A stretch of 64,000 nt of DNA from Bradyrhizobium sp. 1(2017) (GTDB taxonomy: Bacteria > Pseudomonadota > Alphaproteobacteria > Rhizobiales > Xanthobacteraceae): positions 3,244,001-3,308,000 of the forward strand of contig NZ_CP050022.2 in NCBI RefSeq assembly GCF_011602485.2, in the 5' to 3' direction. Shown piece after piece: positions 34,740-44,058 of the stretch (its first letter is position 1; each line of letters begins with the position of its first letter). A program made the translations under genes and the position numbers. The notes beneath the pieces are model-generated. The model made no database searches and was not told where the DNA came from. It saw only the letters and a program-made list of their open reading frames with translations.

Positions 34740-35615
34740 GTGAGCATGAACATCATTCTGGCCCAGACGGTCGTGAACGGCCTCATGGTGGGCATGATCT
34801 ATGTGCTGATGGCCATCGGCTTCACCATGGTGTTCGGCATCATGCGCATCGTGAACTTCGCGCATGGCGAATTCTACATGGTCGGCGCTTTTCTGTTCGC
34901 CATCCTCTACGGCAGCAACGATATGCCGTTCGCCGTCAGCGTCCTGCTCGCGGTTGGCGCCACGGCCGTGCTGGGACTGCTGATGGAGCGAGTCGTATTC
35001 CGAAAGTTTCGCGGCAACGAGCTGAACGGCATGATCGCTTCCGTCGGCGTCGCTCTCATAGTGCAGAACAGCGCGCTTCTGCTGTGGGGATCGTCGGCGC
35101 GCACCGTGGCCCCGATCGTCTCTGGAGTAGTGTCCGTCGGCGGCATCGTCTTTCCGTGGTCGCGGCTGGTAGTTATCATCGGTGCGATCGTGGCGGTGGT
35201 GTCGCTCAACCTGTTGGTCGGCCATACCAGGATCGGCCGTGCCATGCGCGCCGTCGCGCAAGACGCGGAGATCGCGCAGGTGCAGGGCATTCGCGTCGAC
35301 CTCATCTTCCCGGTCGCATTCGTGCTCGGGGTGAGCCTTGCCGCCTTTGCCGGTGTGCTGATGGCTCCGGTGCTGTCGGTCTCGCCGTTCATTGGTCTCG
35401 CGCCGACGTTGAAGGCCTTCGTGATCGTCGTGATTGGCGGGCTCGGCAGCGTCCCGGGTGCGGTGGCCGGCGGATTGCTGATCGGCCTGATCGAGAGTTT
35501 CGCCGGGACGTTCGTGAGTGCCTCGCTGTCCGAGATCCTCCAGTTCCTGGTCGTGATCGCCGTCGTGTTGCTGCGTCCGCAAGGTCTGCTTGGCCGAAAG
35601 GAGCGTGAGGCGTGA
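34740..35615 (+). CDS. branched-chain-type ABC transporter permease (LivH-like)
   Basis: 291 residues with about eight membrane segments. Typical LivH stretches are GLMVGMIYVLMAIGFTMVFG, MRIVNFAHGEFYMVGAF, and VRVDLIF-like IRVDLIFPVAFVLGVSLAAF followed by FVIVVIGGLGSVPGAVAGGL. It pairs with the LivM-like protein to form the channel. The start is a GTG at 34740 with GGAG upstream; ATG at 34746 is an alternative. The stop overlaps the next start (GTGA). No missing motif was noticed. Confidence 0.9.
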   Translation: MSMNIILAQTVVNGLMVGMIYVLMAIGFTMVFGIMRIVNFAHGEFYMVGAFLFAILYGSNDMPFAVSVLLAVGATAVLGLLMERVVFRKFRGNELNGMIASVGVALIVQNSALLLWGSSARTVAPIVSGVVSVGGIVFPWSRLVVIIGAIVAVVSLNLLVGHTRIGRAMRAVAQDAEIAQVQGIRVDLIFPVAFVLGVSLAAFAGVLMAPVLSVSPFIGLAPTLKAFVIVVIGGLGSVPGAVAGGLLIGLIESFAGTFVSASLSEILQFLVVIAVVLLRPQGLLGRKEREA

Positions 35616-36598
35616 TTCCTTCCACAACCAAGCCGATGCATTATCTCGGTGTCGCGATGGCGGTGATCGTCGCCGCCCTGCTGCCCTGGTTCGCGCCGAA
35701 CCAGTTCTATATCCATCTGGCGACGGTCGGTTGCATCAATCTCATGCTCGTGCTGGGCCTTGCCGTCATTGCGCGGGCAGGGCAGCTCTCGATGGGCCAT
35801 GGTGGCTTTGCGCTGGTCGGCGGATATGTCTCGGCGTTGCTGTCGATGAAGGGGTGGCCGCCGCTGCTCACCCTGTTCATCGCCGGGTTGGTCGCGGCCG
35901 TCATTGCCGCCGCTCTCGGCTGGATCATCCTCCGCTTGCGCGGCGTTTACTTCGTGCTGGTGGCCTTTGCGTTCGGCCAGATCGCGGTGTTGTTGGCGCT
36001 GGACATGAGCTCCATAACGGGCGGTGCCAACGGGCTGGTCGGCGTGCCCCCGATCTCGATCTTCGGCTACGTGCTTCGTGCCAAGCCGCAATTCTATCCC
36101 TTCGCACTGGCCTGCGCGCTGACGACGCTGCTTCTGATCTGGCTGCTTTATCGGTCGCCGCTGGGCACGATGATGGCGGCCACCGCCGAGAACCAGCGCC
36201 TCACCGAATCGAGTGGCATCGATACGCACCGGGTCCAGGTGATTGCCTTCACCATCGGCTCCGGCATCGCGGGCTTCGCCGGTGCGTTGTCCACGCACTA
36301 TCTCCGCTTCATCTCGCCGGACTCATATACGTTCTGGGAATCCGTTTCCTATTTGACCATGCTGGTCGTCGGCGGACGGGATGGCGTGCTGGGACCGATC
36401 GTCGGTGTGCTCGTGCTGACACCCTTGCCGGAGCTGCTGCGCTCCACCGAAGGATTGCAGCACATCATCTACGGCGCCGTGCTCGTGCTCTGCCTGATTT
36501 TCGTGCCGAACGGACTGGCAAGTCTCGTCCAGACCTGGCGTTCGCGCCAGCGGGTTGTAGCAGCAGGCACAGCGCGTGTGGCCGAGGAGGTCACATGA
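35612..36598 (+). CDS. branched-chain-type ABC transporter permease (LivM-like)
   Basis: 328 residues with about ten hydrophobic segments. Family stretches are INLMLVLGLAVIARAGQLSM, GHGGFALVGGYVSALL, ITGGANGLVGVPP and TMLVVGGRDGVLGPIVGVLV. The start is a GTG that overlaps the previous stop by four bases. GAGGAGG, just before its stop, serves the next gene. It acts in the inner membrane with the LivH-like subunit. Length and motif set are normal. Confidence 0.9.
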   Translation: MIPSTTKPMHYLGVAMAVIVAALLPWFAPNQFYIHLATVGCINLMLVLGLAVIARAGQLSMGHGGFALVGGYVSALLSMKGWPPLLTLFIAGLVAAVIAAALGWIILRLRGVYFVLVAFAFGQIAVLLALDMSSITGGANGLVGVPPISIFGYVLRAKPQFYPFALACALTTLLLIWLLYRSPLGTMMAATAENQRLTESSGIDTHRVQVIAFTIGSGIAGFAGALSTHYLRFISPDSYTFWESVSYLTMLVVGGRDGVLGPIVGVLVLTPLPELLRSTEGLQHIIYGAVLVLCLIFVPNGLASLVQTWRSRQRVVAAGTARVAEEVT

Positions 36599-37356
36599 GC
36601 ATGCTCGTGGTCGATCACCTGAAGCGGTCTTTCGGCGGACTTGTCGCCGTTCGAGACGTATCCTTCGAGGTCGAGGAGGGCGACTTCCTCGGCCTTATCG
36701 GCCCGAACGGCGCGGGCAAGACCACGTTGTTCAACGTGATCTCGGGCGTGTTGAGGCCTTCGGCGGGCACGGTCCGCTTTATGGGCCGGGACATCTCGGG
36801 GCAGCCCGCCAATCAAACGGTGCGGCAGGGGCTTTCGCGGACCTTCCAAGCCGCGACCATCTATCCAGAGGCGACGGTCATCGAGAATGCCGCGCGCGGC
36901 ACGTTGGCCTCTGATATCACCGGCCTGTGGAGCGGGTTTCTCTCGAGCAAATGGCGGCGGACCGCCGAGGAGAAAGCGCTTCATGTGCTCGACCTCCTTG
37001 GCCTGATGCGGCGCGCGGGCCTGAAGGCGCGCGAGCTGTCTTATGGCGAGCAGCGCCGTCTCGGCGTTGCAATCGCACTTGCGAGTGACCCAAAACTCTT
37101 GATGCTCGATGAACCCGTTGCCGGCCTCAATCCGGAGGAGGCCGCGGAACTCGCCTCGGTGCTCCGGCGAGTGAGATCGGAGCGCGACGTCACCATGGTT
37201 ATGGTCGAGCATCACATGCGCACCGTCATGGGCCTGTGCAATCGCGTCGTGGTGCTGGATCACGGCACGCTGATCGCGCAGGGAACGCCCGCGGAAGTCG
37301 TCGCGAATCCGGTCGTGATCGAGGCGTATCTCGGCAAGGAAGCCGTCCATGCTTGA
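36595..37356 (+). CDS. ABC transporter ATP-binding protein (LivG-like)
   Basis: 253 residues. It has Walker [10 protein letters not shown], an ABC signature of diverged type ([16 protein letters not shown]) as is usual for LivG, Walker [14 protein letters not shown] and an H-loop in [10 protein letters not shown]. The frame extends back to 35590 through the permease gene, but ATG at 36595 has GAGGAGG and overlaps the LivM stop. It couples ATP hydrolysis to import with the LivF-like partner. The C-terminus ends with the typical LivG segment ([14 protein letters not shown]). Confidence 0.9.
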   Translation: MSMLVVDHLKRSFGGLVAVRDVSFEVEEGDFLGLIGPNGAGKTTLFNVISGVLRPSAGTVRFMGRDISGQPANQTVRQGLSRTFQAATIYPEATVIENAARGTLASDITGLWSGFLSSKWRRTAEEKALHVLDLLGLMRRAGLKARELSYGEQRRLGVAIALASDPKLLMLDEPVAGLNPEEAAELASVLRRVRSERDVTMVMVEHHMRTVMGLCNRVVVLDHGTLIAQGTPAEVVANPVVIEAYLGKEAVHA

Positions 37357-38056
37357 TGTTCGCGGAATTAGTGTCGCCTACGGTGCGTTGACGGCGGTGC
37401 GCAATCTGAGCGTGTCTGTGGCCGACGGCGCGATCGTCTCCCTGATCGGCTCGAACGGTGCGGGGAAGACCACGACGATGAAGGCTATCATCGGCCTCAA
37501 GCCGGTCAGCGGCGGCGAGATCTATTTCGACGGCGAACGCATCGACGGCACGTCCGCGCCGCAGCGCGTCGGACGTGGCATCGCATTGTCGCCGGAGGGG
37601 CGACGCGTGTTCCCGCAAATGAGCGTGCTCGACAATCTGCTCGTCGGTGCCTATTCGCAGGGCGACAAGGCGAAGCAGAACAAAACGCTGGATCAGATCT
37701 ACGGCTATTTCCCGCGCCTGGTGGAGCGAAGGAGCCAAATGGCAGGCTCACTGTCGGGTGGCGAGCAGCAGATGGTCGCCATCGGCCGGGCGCTCATGGC
37801 AAGGCCACGCCTGTTGCTGCTGGATGAACCCTCGCTCGGGCTTGCGCCGATCATCGTCGATGAGATCGCGCGCATCATCGTGGAGATCAACCGCGATATC
37901 GGCATGTCGATCATCCTGGTCGAGCAGAACGCGAAGCTTGCGCTCAATCTATGCAACGAGGCCTTCGTGTTGGAGACTGGCGCGGTCGCGCTGAGCGGGA
38001 AAGGCAAGGACCTTCTGGCCAGCGACTATGTGCGGCGCGCCTATCTCGGCATCTGA
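37349..38056 (+). CDS. ABC transporter ATP-binding protein (LivF-like)
   Basis: 235 residues, the second ATPase of the importer. It has the Walker A-type GSNGAGKTTTMK, signature SLSGGEQQMVAIGRAL, Walker B RLLLLDEPSLGLAP and H-loop-region LVEQNAKLAL. The start overlaps the LivG-like stop by eight bases. It completes a five-component transporter that lies between TcuA/PrpD-like and dehydrogenase genes, so the ligand is expected to feed those enzymes. The family call is firm. Confidence 0.92.
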   Translation: MLDVRGISVAYGALTAVRNLSVSVADGAIVSLIGSNGAGKTTTMKAIIGLKPVSGGEIYFDGERIDGTSAPQRVGRGIALSPEGRRVFPQMSVLDNLLVGAYSQGDKAKQNKTLDQIYGYFPRLVERRSQMAGSLSGGEQQMVAIGRALMARPRLLLLDEPSLGLAPIIVDEIARIIVEINRDIGMSIILVEQNAKLALNLCNEAFVLETGAVALSGKGKDLLASDYVRRAYLGI

Positions 38057-38093
38057 AACATATTCCTCTATCTGGAAATTCCGGAGTTCTGAC

Positions 38094-38987
38094 ATGACTG
38101 GATCTCTCACCTTCGGCTTCATCGGCTTGGGCGTCATGGGCGAGCCCATGTGCCGACACCTCGTTCAGAAGACCAAGCAGCAGGTGCTGGTTCACGACCT
38201 CAACACTGAGCCCGTCGCGCGACTGATTCAGGCCGGCGCCGTCGATGCGGGCTCGGTCGCCGCGGTGGCCAAGGCCGACATCGTTTTCATCTCGATGCCG
38301 AGCGGCGAGCACCTCAAGAAAGTCTGCGAGATGCCGGGCGGGCTGCTCGAATTCGCGCGCGCCGGCCAAACCATTGTCGATCTCTCGACAAGCCCGCTGA
38401 AACTGACGCGCGAGCTGGCCGGCGCTTTTGCCGCCAAGGGTGCCGAATACGCCGATGCGCCCGTCGCCAGGACGCGTGCTGCGGCCGAGGCTGGCACGTT
38501 GGCAATTTCTGTCGGTGCGACCTCGGATGTGTTCAGCCGCATCGAACCGTTGCTGCGCCACTTCGCGTCCGAAGTGACCCTTTGCGGCGACGTCGGCTCG
38601 GGCCAAGTTGTGAAAATCCTCAACAACATGGTTGTGGTGGGCACCGTGACAGCGCTGTGCGAGGCGGCTGCGATCGCGGAATCGGCGGGTGTCTCGACCA
38701 AGACCCTGTTCGACGCCCTCTCGAAGGGCTCCGCCGACAGCTTCGCGCTGCGCAACCATGGATACAAGGCCGTCGCGGCGCGGGAGTTTCCCGAGCGCGT
38801 CTTCTCGACTGACTACATGCACAAGGACATGTCCTATGCGCTCGACATGGCGAAGGATGCCGGGATCGATGCCAGGGAAGCGGCGCTCGGCGCCCGTGTG
38901 CTGGTCGAAGCGTCCCAAGCGGGCTTTGGAGCGAATTACTGGCCGGTCATCGTGAAGGTCATCGAGCGCTCCTCGAAAAAGTCATGA
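38094..38987 (+). CDS. 3-hydroxyisobutyrate dehydrogenase-family oxidoreductase
   Basis: 297 residues of the beta-hydroxyacid dehydrogenase group. The NAD-binding start is FGFIGLGVMGEPM, the substrate motif is DAPVARTRAAAEAGTLAISV, a variant of DAPVSGG, and the catalytic Lys lies in GSGQVVKILNNMVVV. Relatives reduce or oxidise 3-hydroxyisobutyrate, tartronate semialdehyde or 2-(hydroxymethyl)glutarate. The change of SGG to ARTRA in the substrate loop suggests a ligand different from hydroxyisobutyrate. ATG at 38094 has GGAG upstream; the frame is open to 38028. It lies 37 bases after the LivF-like gene, so it is probably in the same transcript. Confidence 0.85.
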   Translation: MTGSLTFGFIGLGVMGEPMCRHLVQKTKQQVLVHDLNTEPVARLIQAGAVDAGSVAAVAKADIVFISMPSGEHLKKVCEMPGGLLEFARAGQTIVDLSTSPLKLTRELAGAFAAKGAEYADAPVARTRAAAEAGTLAISVGATSDVFSRIEPLLRHFASEVTLCGDVGSGQVVKILNNMVVVGTVTALCEAAAIAESAGVSTKTLFDALSKGSADSFALRNHGYKAVAAREFPERVFSTDYMHKDMSYALDMAKDAGIDAREAALGARVLVEASQAGFGANYWPVIVKVIERSSKKS

Positions 38988-39054
38988 CCGATGCGTGAAG
39001 GGCGGTCGAGCGTCGCCATTCGAGTTCAAGCAATAATGATCAAGGGAGGGCTCC

Positions 39055-40014
39055 GTGCGGGTGTTGTTGTTGACGATCACGCTGCTTCTGTCACACATGA
39101 ATCTGGCCGCAGCCACTGAAACCTATCCCTCTCAACGGATTACCGTCATCGCGCCGTTTGCTCCCGGCAGCGGAACCGATGGCGTCGCGCGCATCGTGTT
39201 TCAGCGGCTGTCGGAGCTGCTGAAAGCGACGATCATCATCGACAATCGCGTGGGCGCGAACGGCGCGCTGGGAGCGACAGCCGCCGCGCGTTCAGCGCCC
39301 GACGGCTACACGTTGCTAGTTGGCGGAACGTCGACGCACGCCGCGAATCCAAGCCTGCTGAAATCCATCCAGTACGATCCCATCACGGACTTTGTTCCGA
39401 TTTCGCAGTTCGGCGTGTTTCCATATTTTCTGATTGTCGATCCATCACTGCCCGTCCAGAGCGTGGCCGACCTCGTAGCCCTTGCGAAGAGCAAGCCCGG
39501 CACGTTGACGTTCGGTTATGCCAATGCACTCGGCCAATTGTCCGGCGAGGCGTTCAAGCGGCGGGCGGGGATCGACATTGCAGCCGTGCCCTACCGGAAC
39601 AGCCCGCAAGTTGTCACCGACATCATCGCCCAGCGCGTCTCCATGACCTTCATGGACATGGCGCCTGCGGTCTCCCAGGTCGAGGCTGGTTCGGCCCGTG
39701 CGCTTGCGACCACGAATCCGGACCGCGCGTCGCTCTTCCCGCAGATCCCGACGATGAAGGAGGGAGGCCTTGCATTCATCAACATCTCCGCATGGTCCGG
39801 CCTGTTCGCTCCCAAGGATACACCGCCGGAAATCGTCACGAAACTCTCCGAGGGCGTGCGTGAGGTGCTGGCGGAACCCGAGATCAAGAGCCGCCTCGCC
39901 GATATCGGCTTCGAGGTTCAGTGGATGGCCCCGTCCGATTTCGCCAGGCATCTCAAGGACGACATCGAATTGTGGGCCACGACAACGAAGGAAGCTGGCA
40001 TCGAACGCCAGTGA
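39055..40014 (+). CDS. Bug/TctC-family tripartite tricarboxylate transporter binding protein
   Basis: 319 residues with a short signal (VLLLTITLLLSHMNLAAA). The mature protein has the Bug pattern: PSQRITVIAPFAPGSGTDGV, IIDNRVGANGALGATAAARS, DGYTLLVGG, and YDPITDFVPISQ, with the ligand loops in normal positions. Bug proteins bind carboxylates and amides and are often present without the TctAB permease, as here. The start is GTG at 39055 following GGGAGG. It adds a second substrate-binding protein to a cluster that already has an ABC importer, so it may use a distant permease or act as a sensor. Confidence 0.88.
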   Translation: MRVLLLTITLLLSHMNLAAATETYPSQRITVIAPFAPGSGTDGVARIVFQRLSELLKATIIIDNRVGANGALGATAAARSAPDGYTLLVGGTSTHAANPSLLKSIQYDPITDFVPISQFGVFPYFLIVDPSLPVQSVADLVALAKSKPGTLTFGYANALGQLSGEAFKRRAGIDIAAVPYRNSPQVVTDIIAQRVSMTFMDMAPAVSQVEAGSARALATTNPDRASLFPQIPTMKEGGLAFINISAWSGLFAPKDTPPEIVTKLSEGVREVLAEPEIKSRLADIGFEVQWMAPSDFARHLKDDIELWATTTKEAGIERQ

Positions 40015-40023
40015 AAGATCGAC

Positions 40024-40827
40024 ATGTCCGAGTATGAAGTCTATGCCGTCCGATATGCCGCGAAGGACGAGCGCCGCGCATCAGAGAACTTCATCGACAA
40101 TAGCGGAATACCCGATGCTCCGATGCCGCTGGATTTCTTCGTCTGGGCGCTGGTCGGCCGGGGCCGCACGGTGATCGTCGATACCGGCTTCGATGAGAAG
40201 GCAGGAAAGCCGCGTAATTATGCCGTCACAAGACCGGTGGCCGAGGGCCTCAAGCAGGTCGGTATCAACCCTGACAACGTCAAGGACGTCATCCTGACCC
40301 ACATGCATTGGGATCATGCCGGCAACCACGATCTGTTCCCGCAGGCCCGCTATCACGTGCAGGAGCGCGAGATGCATTTCTGTACGAGCCGCTGCATGTG
40401 CGATGCCGAACAGAAGAAGGCCTACAACGCAGAGGACGTCAGCCACATCGTCAGGCGCAACTTCGAAGGGCGCGTGACCCTTCACGATGCCAATTCCGAT
40501 TTCGACGACGGGATATCACTGCACTGGCTGGGTGGCCATACCGCGGGACTTCAGGTCGTGCGGGTGAAGACGCGCCGCGGCTACGTGGTGCTGGCCTCGG
40601 ACGCCTCGCACTATTACGCCAACATTCTGCGGCGCCGGCCATTCCCGGTGCTGTTCGACACGAACCAGATGCTGAACGGCTTTGCGGTCATCCGGCAACT
40701 GGCCGACAGCCCCTCGCACATTATTCCGGGGCACGACCGGCAAGTGCTCTCGCTGTTTCCCGCCGCCCGCGAAGGGATCGACGGGATCGCGCGACTGGAT
40801 GCTGATCCCCGCGGAAGTCCTGCCTAA
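40024..40827 (+). CDS. metallo-beta-lactamase fold hydrolase, N-acyl-homoserine-lactonase-like
   Basis: 267 residues. The zinc motif is THMHWDHAGN (HxHxDH). A further ligand His lies in GGHTAGLQ, Asp in LASDASHYY, and the last His in IPGHDRQV, so the dinuclear zinc site is complete. The closest recognised group is the AHL lactonase family (AiiA/AttM-like), but many members open other lactones. Its place between a Bug-type binding protein gene (9 bases away) and an aldehyde dehydrogenase gene suggests a lactone step in the catabolic route rather than quorum quenching. It has no signal peptide, so it is cytoplasmic. Confidence 0.82.
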   Translation: MSEYEVYAVRYAAKDERRASENFIDNSGIPDAPMPLDFFVWALVGRGRTVIVDTGFDEKAGKPRNYAVTRPVAEGLKQVGINPDNVKDVILTHMHWDHAGNHDLFPQARYHVQEREMHFCTSRCMCDAEQKKAYNAEDVSHIVRRNFEGRVTLHDANSDFDDGISLHWLGGHTAGLQVVRVKTRRGYVVLASDASHYYANILRRRPFPVLFDTNQMLNGFAVIRQLADSPSHIIPGHDRQVLSLFPAAREGIDGIARLDADPRGSPA

Positions 40828-40914
40828 GCATCAACGAAGCTAGTCCAGACGGCCGGCGCAGCCTGCGCCATCCGGATCAGACACACCATTCGCCGGTTGC
40901 GGAGATGATCGACC

Positions 40915-42393
40915 ATGTCGAAGAAGTACGGAATTGCCATTGCCAACGAGACGGTGACCGCGCCGAACCAGGAATGGTTTGCCGCCATCAATCCCTTTAG
41001 CCGCGAGGAATGGGCGCAGATACCGCAGGCAATGCCCGCGCAGGTCGCCGATGCGGTCGCGGCGGCGAGACGAGCCTATGATTCCGTCTGGAGCAAGACC
41101 ACCGGTCTTGCCCGCGCGAAATTGCTGAACGGGCTGGCCGACCTGCTCGATGCGCAAGCCGAGCGCATCGCCATCATGGAGAGCACCGACAACGGCAAGA
41201 TCATCCGCGAGACGCACGGGCAGATGCATTTCGCCGCGCGTGCCTATCGGTTTTTCGCCGGCTGCGCCGACAAGATTTTTGGCGATACGATCCCGCTGGA
41301 TCAGCGCGACGTCTTCGACTTTACGCGTCGGGAGCCGATCGGCGTCGCCGTACTTATCACCGCCTGGAACTCGCCCATGGGGCTGCTTGCCAACAAGCTC
41401 GCGCCGGCGCTGGCGGCGGGCAATTGCGTCGTCATCAAGCCGTCCGAGCATGCATCCGTGACGACGCTGGAATTCGCTGAGTTGGTGCGGGAGGCGGGCT
41501 TCCCGCCGGGCGTTGTCAACGTCGTGACCGGTGATTACAGGGTAGGGCAGGCACTGCTGACGAGCGGCCGGATCGATCGTGTCAGTTTCACGGGCAGTCC
41601 GAACGTCGGTCGTCAGATCGCGGCGGAGGCAGGCCGGTCTCTCGTCCCGGTGACGTTGGAGCTGGGCGGCAAGTCTCCCAACATCATCTTCGAAGACGCT
41701 GACCTCGACAAGGCGACGGTCGGGGCTCTCGCCGGCATTTTTGGCGCAACCGGGCAGACATGTATCGCCGGCTCGCGGCTGCTCGTTCAGCGCTCGATTC
41801 ACGATGAGATCGCCAAGCGCCTGGTTGATCGGGCGGGCAAGATTCGTCTGGGCAATCCGTTGGACAAGACGACCGATATGGGCACCGTGGCGAACGAACC
41901 GCAATTTGGCCGCATCCTGAAATTCGTTTCCGACGCGCAAGCGGAGGGGGCGGTTCTGGCCTGCGGCGGAAAGCCTGCAGCTGGTGACGGATTGGGGAGA
42001 GGCCTGTTCATCGAGCCGACCATCTTTACCGGGGTGGATAACAGGATGGCCATTGCCCAGGAAGAGGTGTTCGGACCAGTGCTGTCGATCATTCCTTTCG
42101 ACACCGAGGAACAGGCGATCCTTATCGCCAATGACAGCAAGTATGGGCTGGCTTCCGGCGTCTGGACGACGAACCTGTCGCGCGCCTTGCGCGTGTCGCG
42201 GGCTGTCCATGCCGGGACCGTCTGGGTGAATACCTATCGCGCCTCAAGCGCGATGGCGCCGTTCGGCGGGTTCAAGGAGTCGGGCTTCGGCAAGGAACGC
42301 GGTGTCGCGGCGCTGGATGAATTTCTGCAAACCAAGAATGTGATGATCGATTTTTCCAACGAAGAGCGTGATCCGTTTGCTCTTAAATTGTAA
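40915..42393 (+). CDS. NAD(P)-dependent aldehyde dehydrogenase
   Basis: 492 residues, full length for the family. It has the oxyanion-region WNSPMGLLANKLAPALAAGN, cofactor motif FTGSPNVGRQIA, general base Glu in TLELGGKSPN and catalytic Cys in GATGQTCIAGSRL. It oxidises an aldehyde to an acid, and the substrate is not defined by sequence. It ends the rightward catabolic genes and is convergent with the GntP-like permease gene. A GGCGCAG-C-CTGCGCC hairpin lies in the 87-base gap before it. All catalytic residues are present. Confidence 0.9.
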   Translation: MSKKYGIAIANETVTAPNQEWFAAINPFSREEWAQIPQAMPAQVADAVAAARRAYDSVWSKTTGLARAKLLNGLADLLDAQAERIAIMESTDNGKIIRETHGQMHFAARAYRFFAGCADKIFGDTIPLDQRDVFDFTRREPIGVAVLITAWNSPMGLLANKLAPALAAGNCVVIKPSEHASVTTLEFAELVREAGFPPGVVNVVTGDYRVGQALLTSGRIDRVSFTGSPNVGRQIAAEAGRSLVPVTLELGGKSPNIIFEDADLDKATVGALAGIFGATGQTCIAGSRLLVQRSIHDEIAKRLVDRAGKIRLGNPLDKTTDMGTVANEPQFGRILKFVSDAQAEGAVLACGGKPAAGDGLGRGLFIEPTIFTGVDNRMAIAQEEVFGPVLSIIPFDTEEQAILIANDSKYGLASGVWTTNLSRALRVSRAVHAGTVWVNTYRASSAMAPFGGFKESGFGKERGVAALDEFLQTKNVMIDFSNEERDPFALKL

Positions 42394-42564
42394 GACACAG
42401 ACTGAGGCCTCCGGATGAAAGACAAATCGATCGCGAACGTCGCGGGGCCAGCGCCCCGCCTGGCGCGCTTTCTTCCGAATTCGATCAACTTGTTTGACGA
42501 CGGCATGCCCGTCCCAAGGCTGGTGCCACACCTCCACAGCGCGGCGACCGTCGACTTTCATCTG

Positions 42565-44010
42565 TCAAAATGACCCAAATATCGACCCCAGTATCAGGAC
42601 AGCAACAAGTGCGATGATGCAGCTGACGATCACGGTCATCACCATGTCGAGATAGCTTTCACGATGAGTGAGACCACTGATCTGCAATAGCAGCAAGACC
42701 GTTCCGTTGTGTGGGAGGGCGTCCAGGGTGCCGGCGCTCATCGTTGTGATACGATGCATCAATTCGCGGTCGAGGTGATACTCGCTGGCAAGACGCAAGA
42801 AGTCGTCGCCAAATGCATTGAGAACGATGGCCATTCCGCCGGAAGCAGTGCCGGTCAGCCCCGCCAGCACATTCATGGAGACGGCCAGCGAGACCAGCGG
42901 CCCTCCGCCAATCCCGAATAGCGCATCGCGAACCGTCGCGAATGCCGGCAACGCGGCAACGACCGCGCCAAAGCCGACAAGACTGGCGATCATCAACATC
43001 GGCAAGGCCGCCGAATTCGCACCGGCGTCGAGACTTTCGCGGAGGGTTGGCAAGCGTCGAAGGTTGCAGAGAAGGACGGTCAGGTTCGCCGCCGTGAGCG
43101 CCACGATCACTGACCAGACACCGGACACGGAGCCGATCGTCGTACCGCCCCACTGGTCCTCGGACAGGAACGAAAAATCGAGCCGCGGGAACACCACGAG
43201 AGACATCAGGAAATTCGTGGCGATAACGACCACGAGCGGCAGCACGGCCACGGCAAAGGGAGGATCGCTGTCGGCCTGCTTACCGTGTGGCAACTCCGCC
43301 GGGTCGAAGTCACCCGCCGGCGCCGCCTGCTCGCGAACGATCTCACTGACGACAGGAGCGGTTTCCGTCTCGCCACCGTAACCTTCGCCGGCCTTGCGCG
43401 CGGCCGCCTCGGCGCGGCGAAGCCACCACATGCCGAAGACGAAGATGATAGCCGATGCGATGATGCTCAGCCCGGGGGCCGCGAAGGTGGTGGTGCCGAA
43501 GTACGGCATCGGAATGGCGTTGTTGACCGAGGGGGTTCCCGGCATCACCGACATGGTGAACGTGAATGCGCCGAGGCCCACGGTTGCCGGCAACAACCGG
43601 CGCGGGATGTTCGCGGCCCGGAACATCTGATGTGCCATGGGCACCAGCACGAAGAATGCGACGAACACGCTCACGCCGCCGTAGGTCACAATGGCCGAGG
43701 CGATCACCACCGCCAGCATTGTGCGACTGGTTCCTAGCCTGTTGGTCAAATATCGCGCGATGGAGCTGATCGAACCGGTGTCGCCCATCAGCTTTCCGAA
43801 CAACCCGCCCAGCATGAACATGGGGAACCACTGCGCCACGAACCGCGCTCCCCCGCTCATGAACGTCTGCGTCCAGTGGGCGAGCAGCGGCTCGCCCGAG
43901 AACACGGCCGCGATCAGCGCCGCGATTGGCGCGACCAGCAGAACACTCACGCCTCGGTATGCGAGCCACATCAGCAGGGCCAGACCAAGCAATATCCCGA
44001 CAAGTCCCAT
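42565..44010 (-). CDS. GntP-family permease
   Basis: 481 residues with about twelve membrane segments. Family features are GLALLMWLAYRGVSVLLVAP, the conserved FMLGGLFGKLMGDTGS, VTYGGVSVFVAFFVLVP and VMPGTPSVNNAIPMPYFG. GntP relatives are proton symporters for gluconate, glycerate and other hydroxy acids. It is transcribed leftward, 48 bases after the urea channel gene, so it could be the last gene of the urease transcript. It might equally supply a hydroxy acid to the catabolic cluster on its other side. The substrate is unknown. Confidence 0.8.
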   Translation of the reverse strand: MGLVGILLGLALLMWLAYRGVSVLLVAPIAALIAAVFSGEPLLAHWTQTFMSGGARFVAQWFPMFMLGGLFGKLMGDTGSISSIARYLTNRLGTSRTMLAVVIASAIVTYGGVSVFVAFFVLVPMAHQMFRAANIPRRLLPATVGLGAFTFTMSVMPGTPSVNNAIPMPYFGTTTFAAPGLSIIASAIIFVFGMWWLRRAEAAARKAGEGYGGETETAPVVSEIVREQAAPAGDFDPAELPHGKQADSDPPFAVAVLPLVVVIATNFLMSLVVFPRLDFSFLSEDQWGGTTIGSVSGVWSVIVALTAANLTVLLCNLRRLPTLRESLDAGANSAALPMLMIASLVGFGAVVAALPAFATVRDALFGIGGGPLVSLAVSMNVLAGLTGTASGGMAIVLNAFGDDFLRLASEYHLDRELMHRITTMSAGTLDALPHNGTVLLLLQISGLTHRESYLDMVMTVIVSCIIALVAVLILGSIFGSF

Positions 44011-44058
44011 CGTCCACTTCCTCCGACAAATCCGAATCCCGAACGACCATGATGAGGG

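Noticed and set aside
40855-40869. Hairpin GGCGCAG-C-CTGCGCC as a terminator before the aldehyde dehydrogenase gene
   Set aside because: The loop is only one base and there is no following T-run, so it does not fit an intrinsic terminator.
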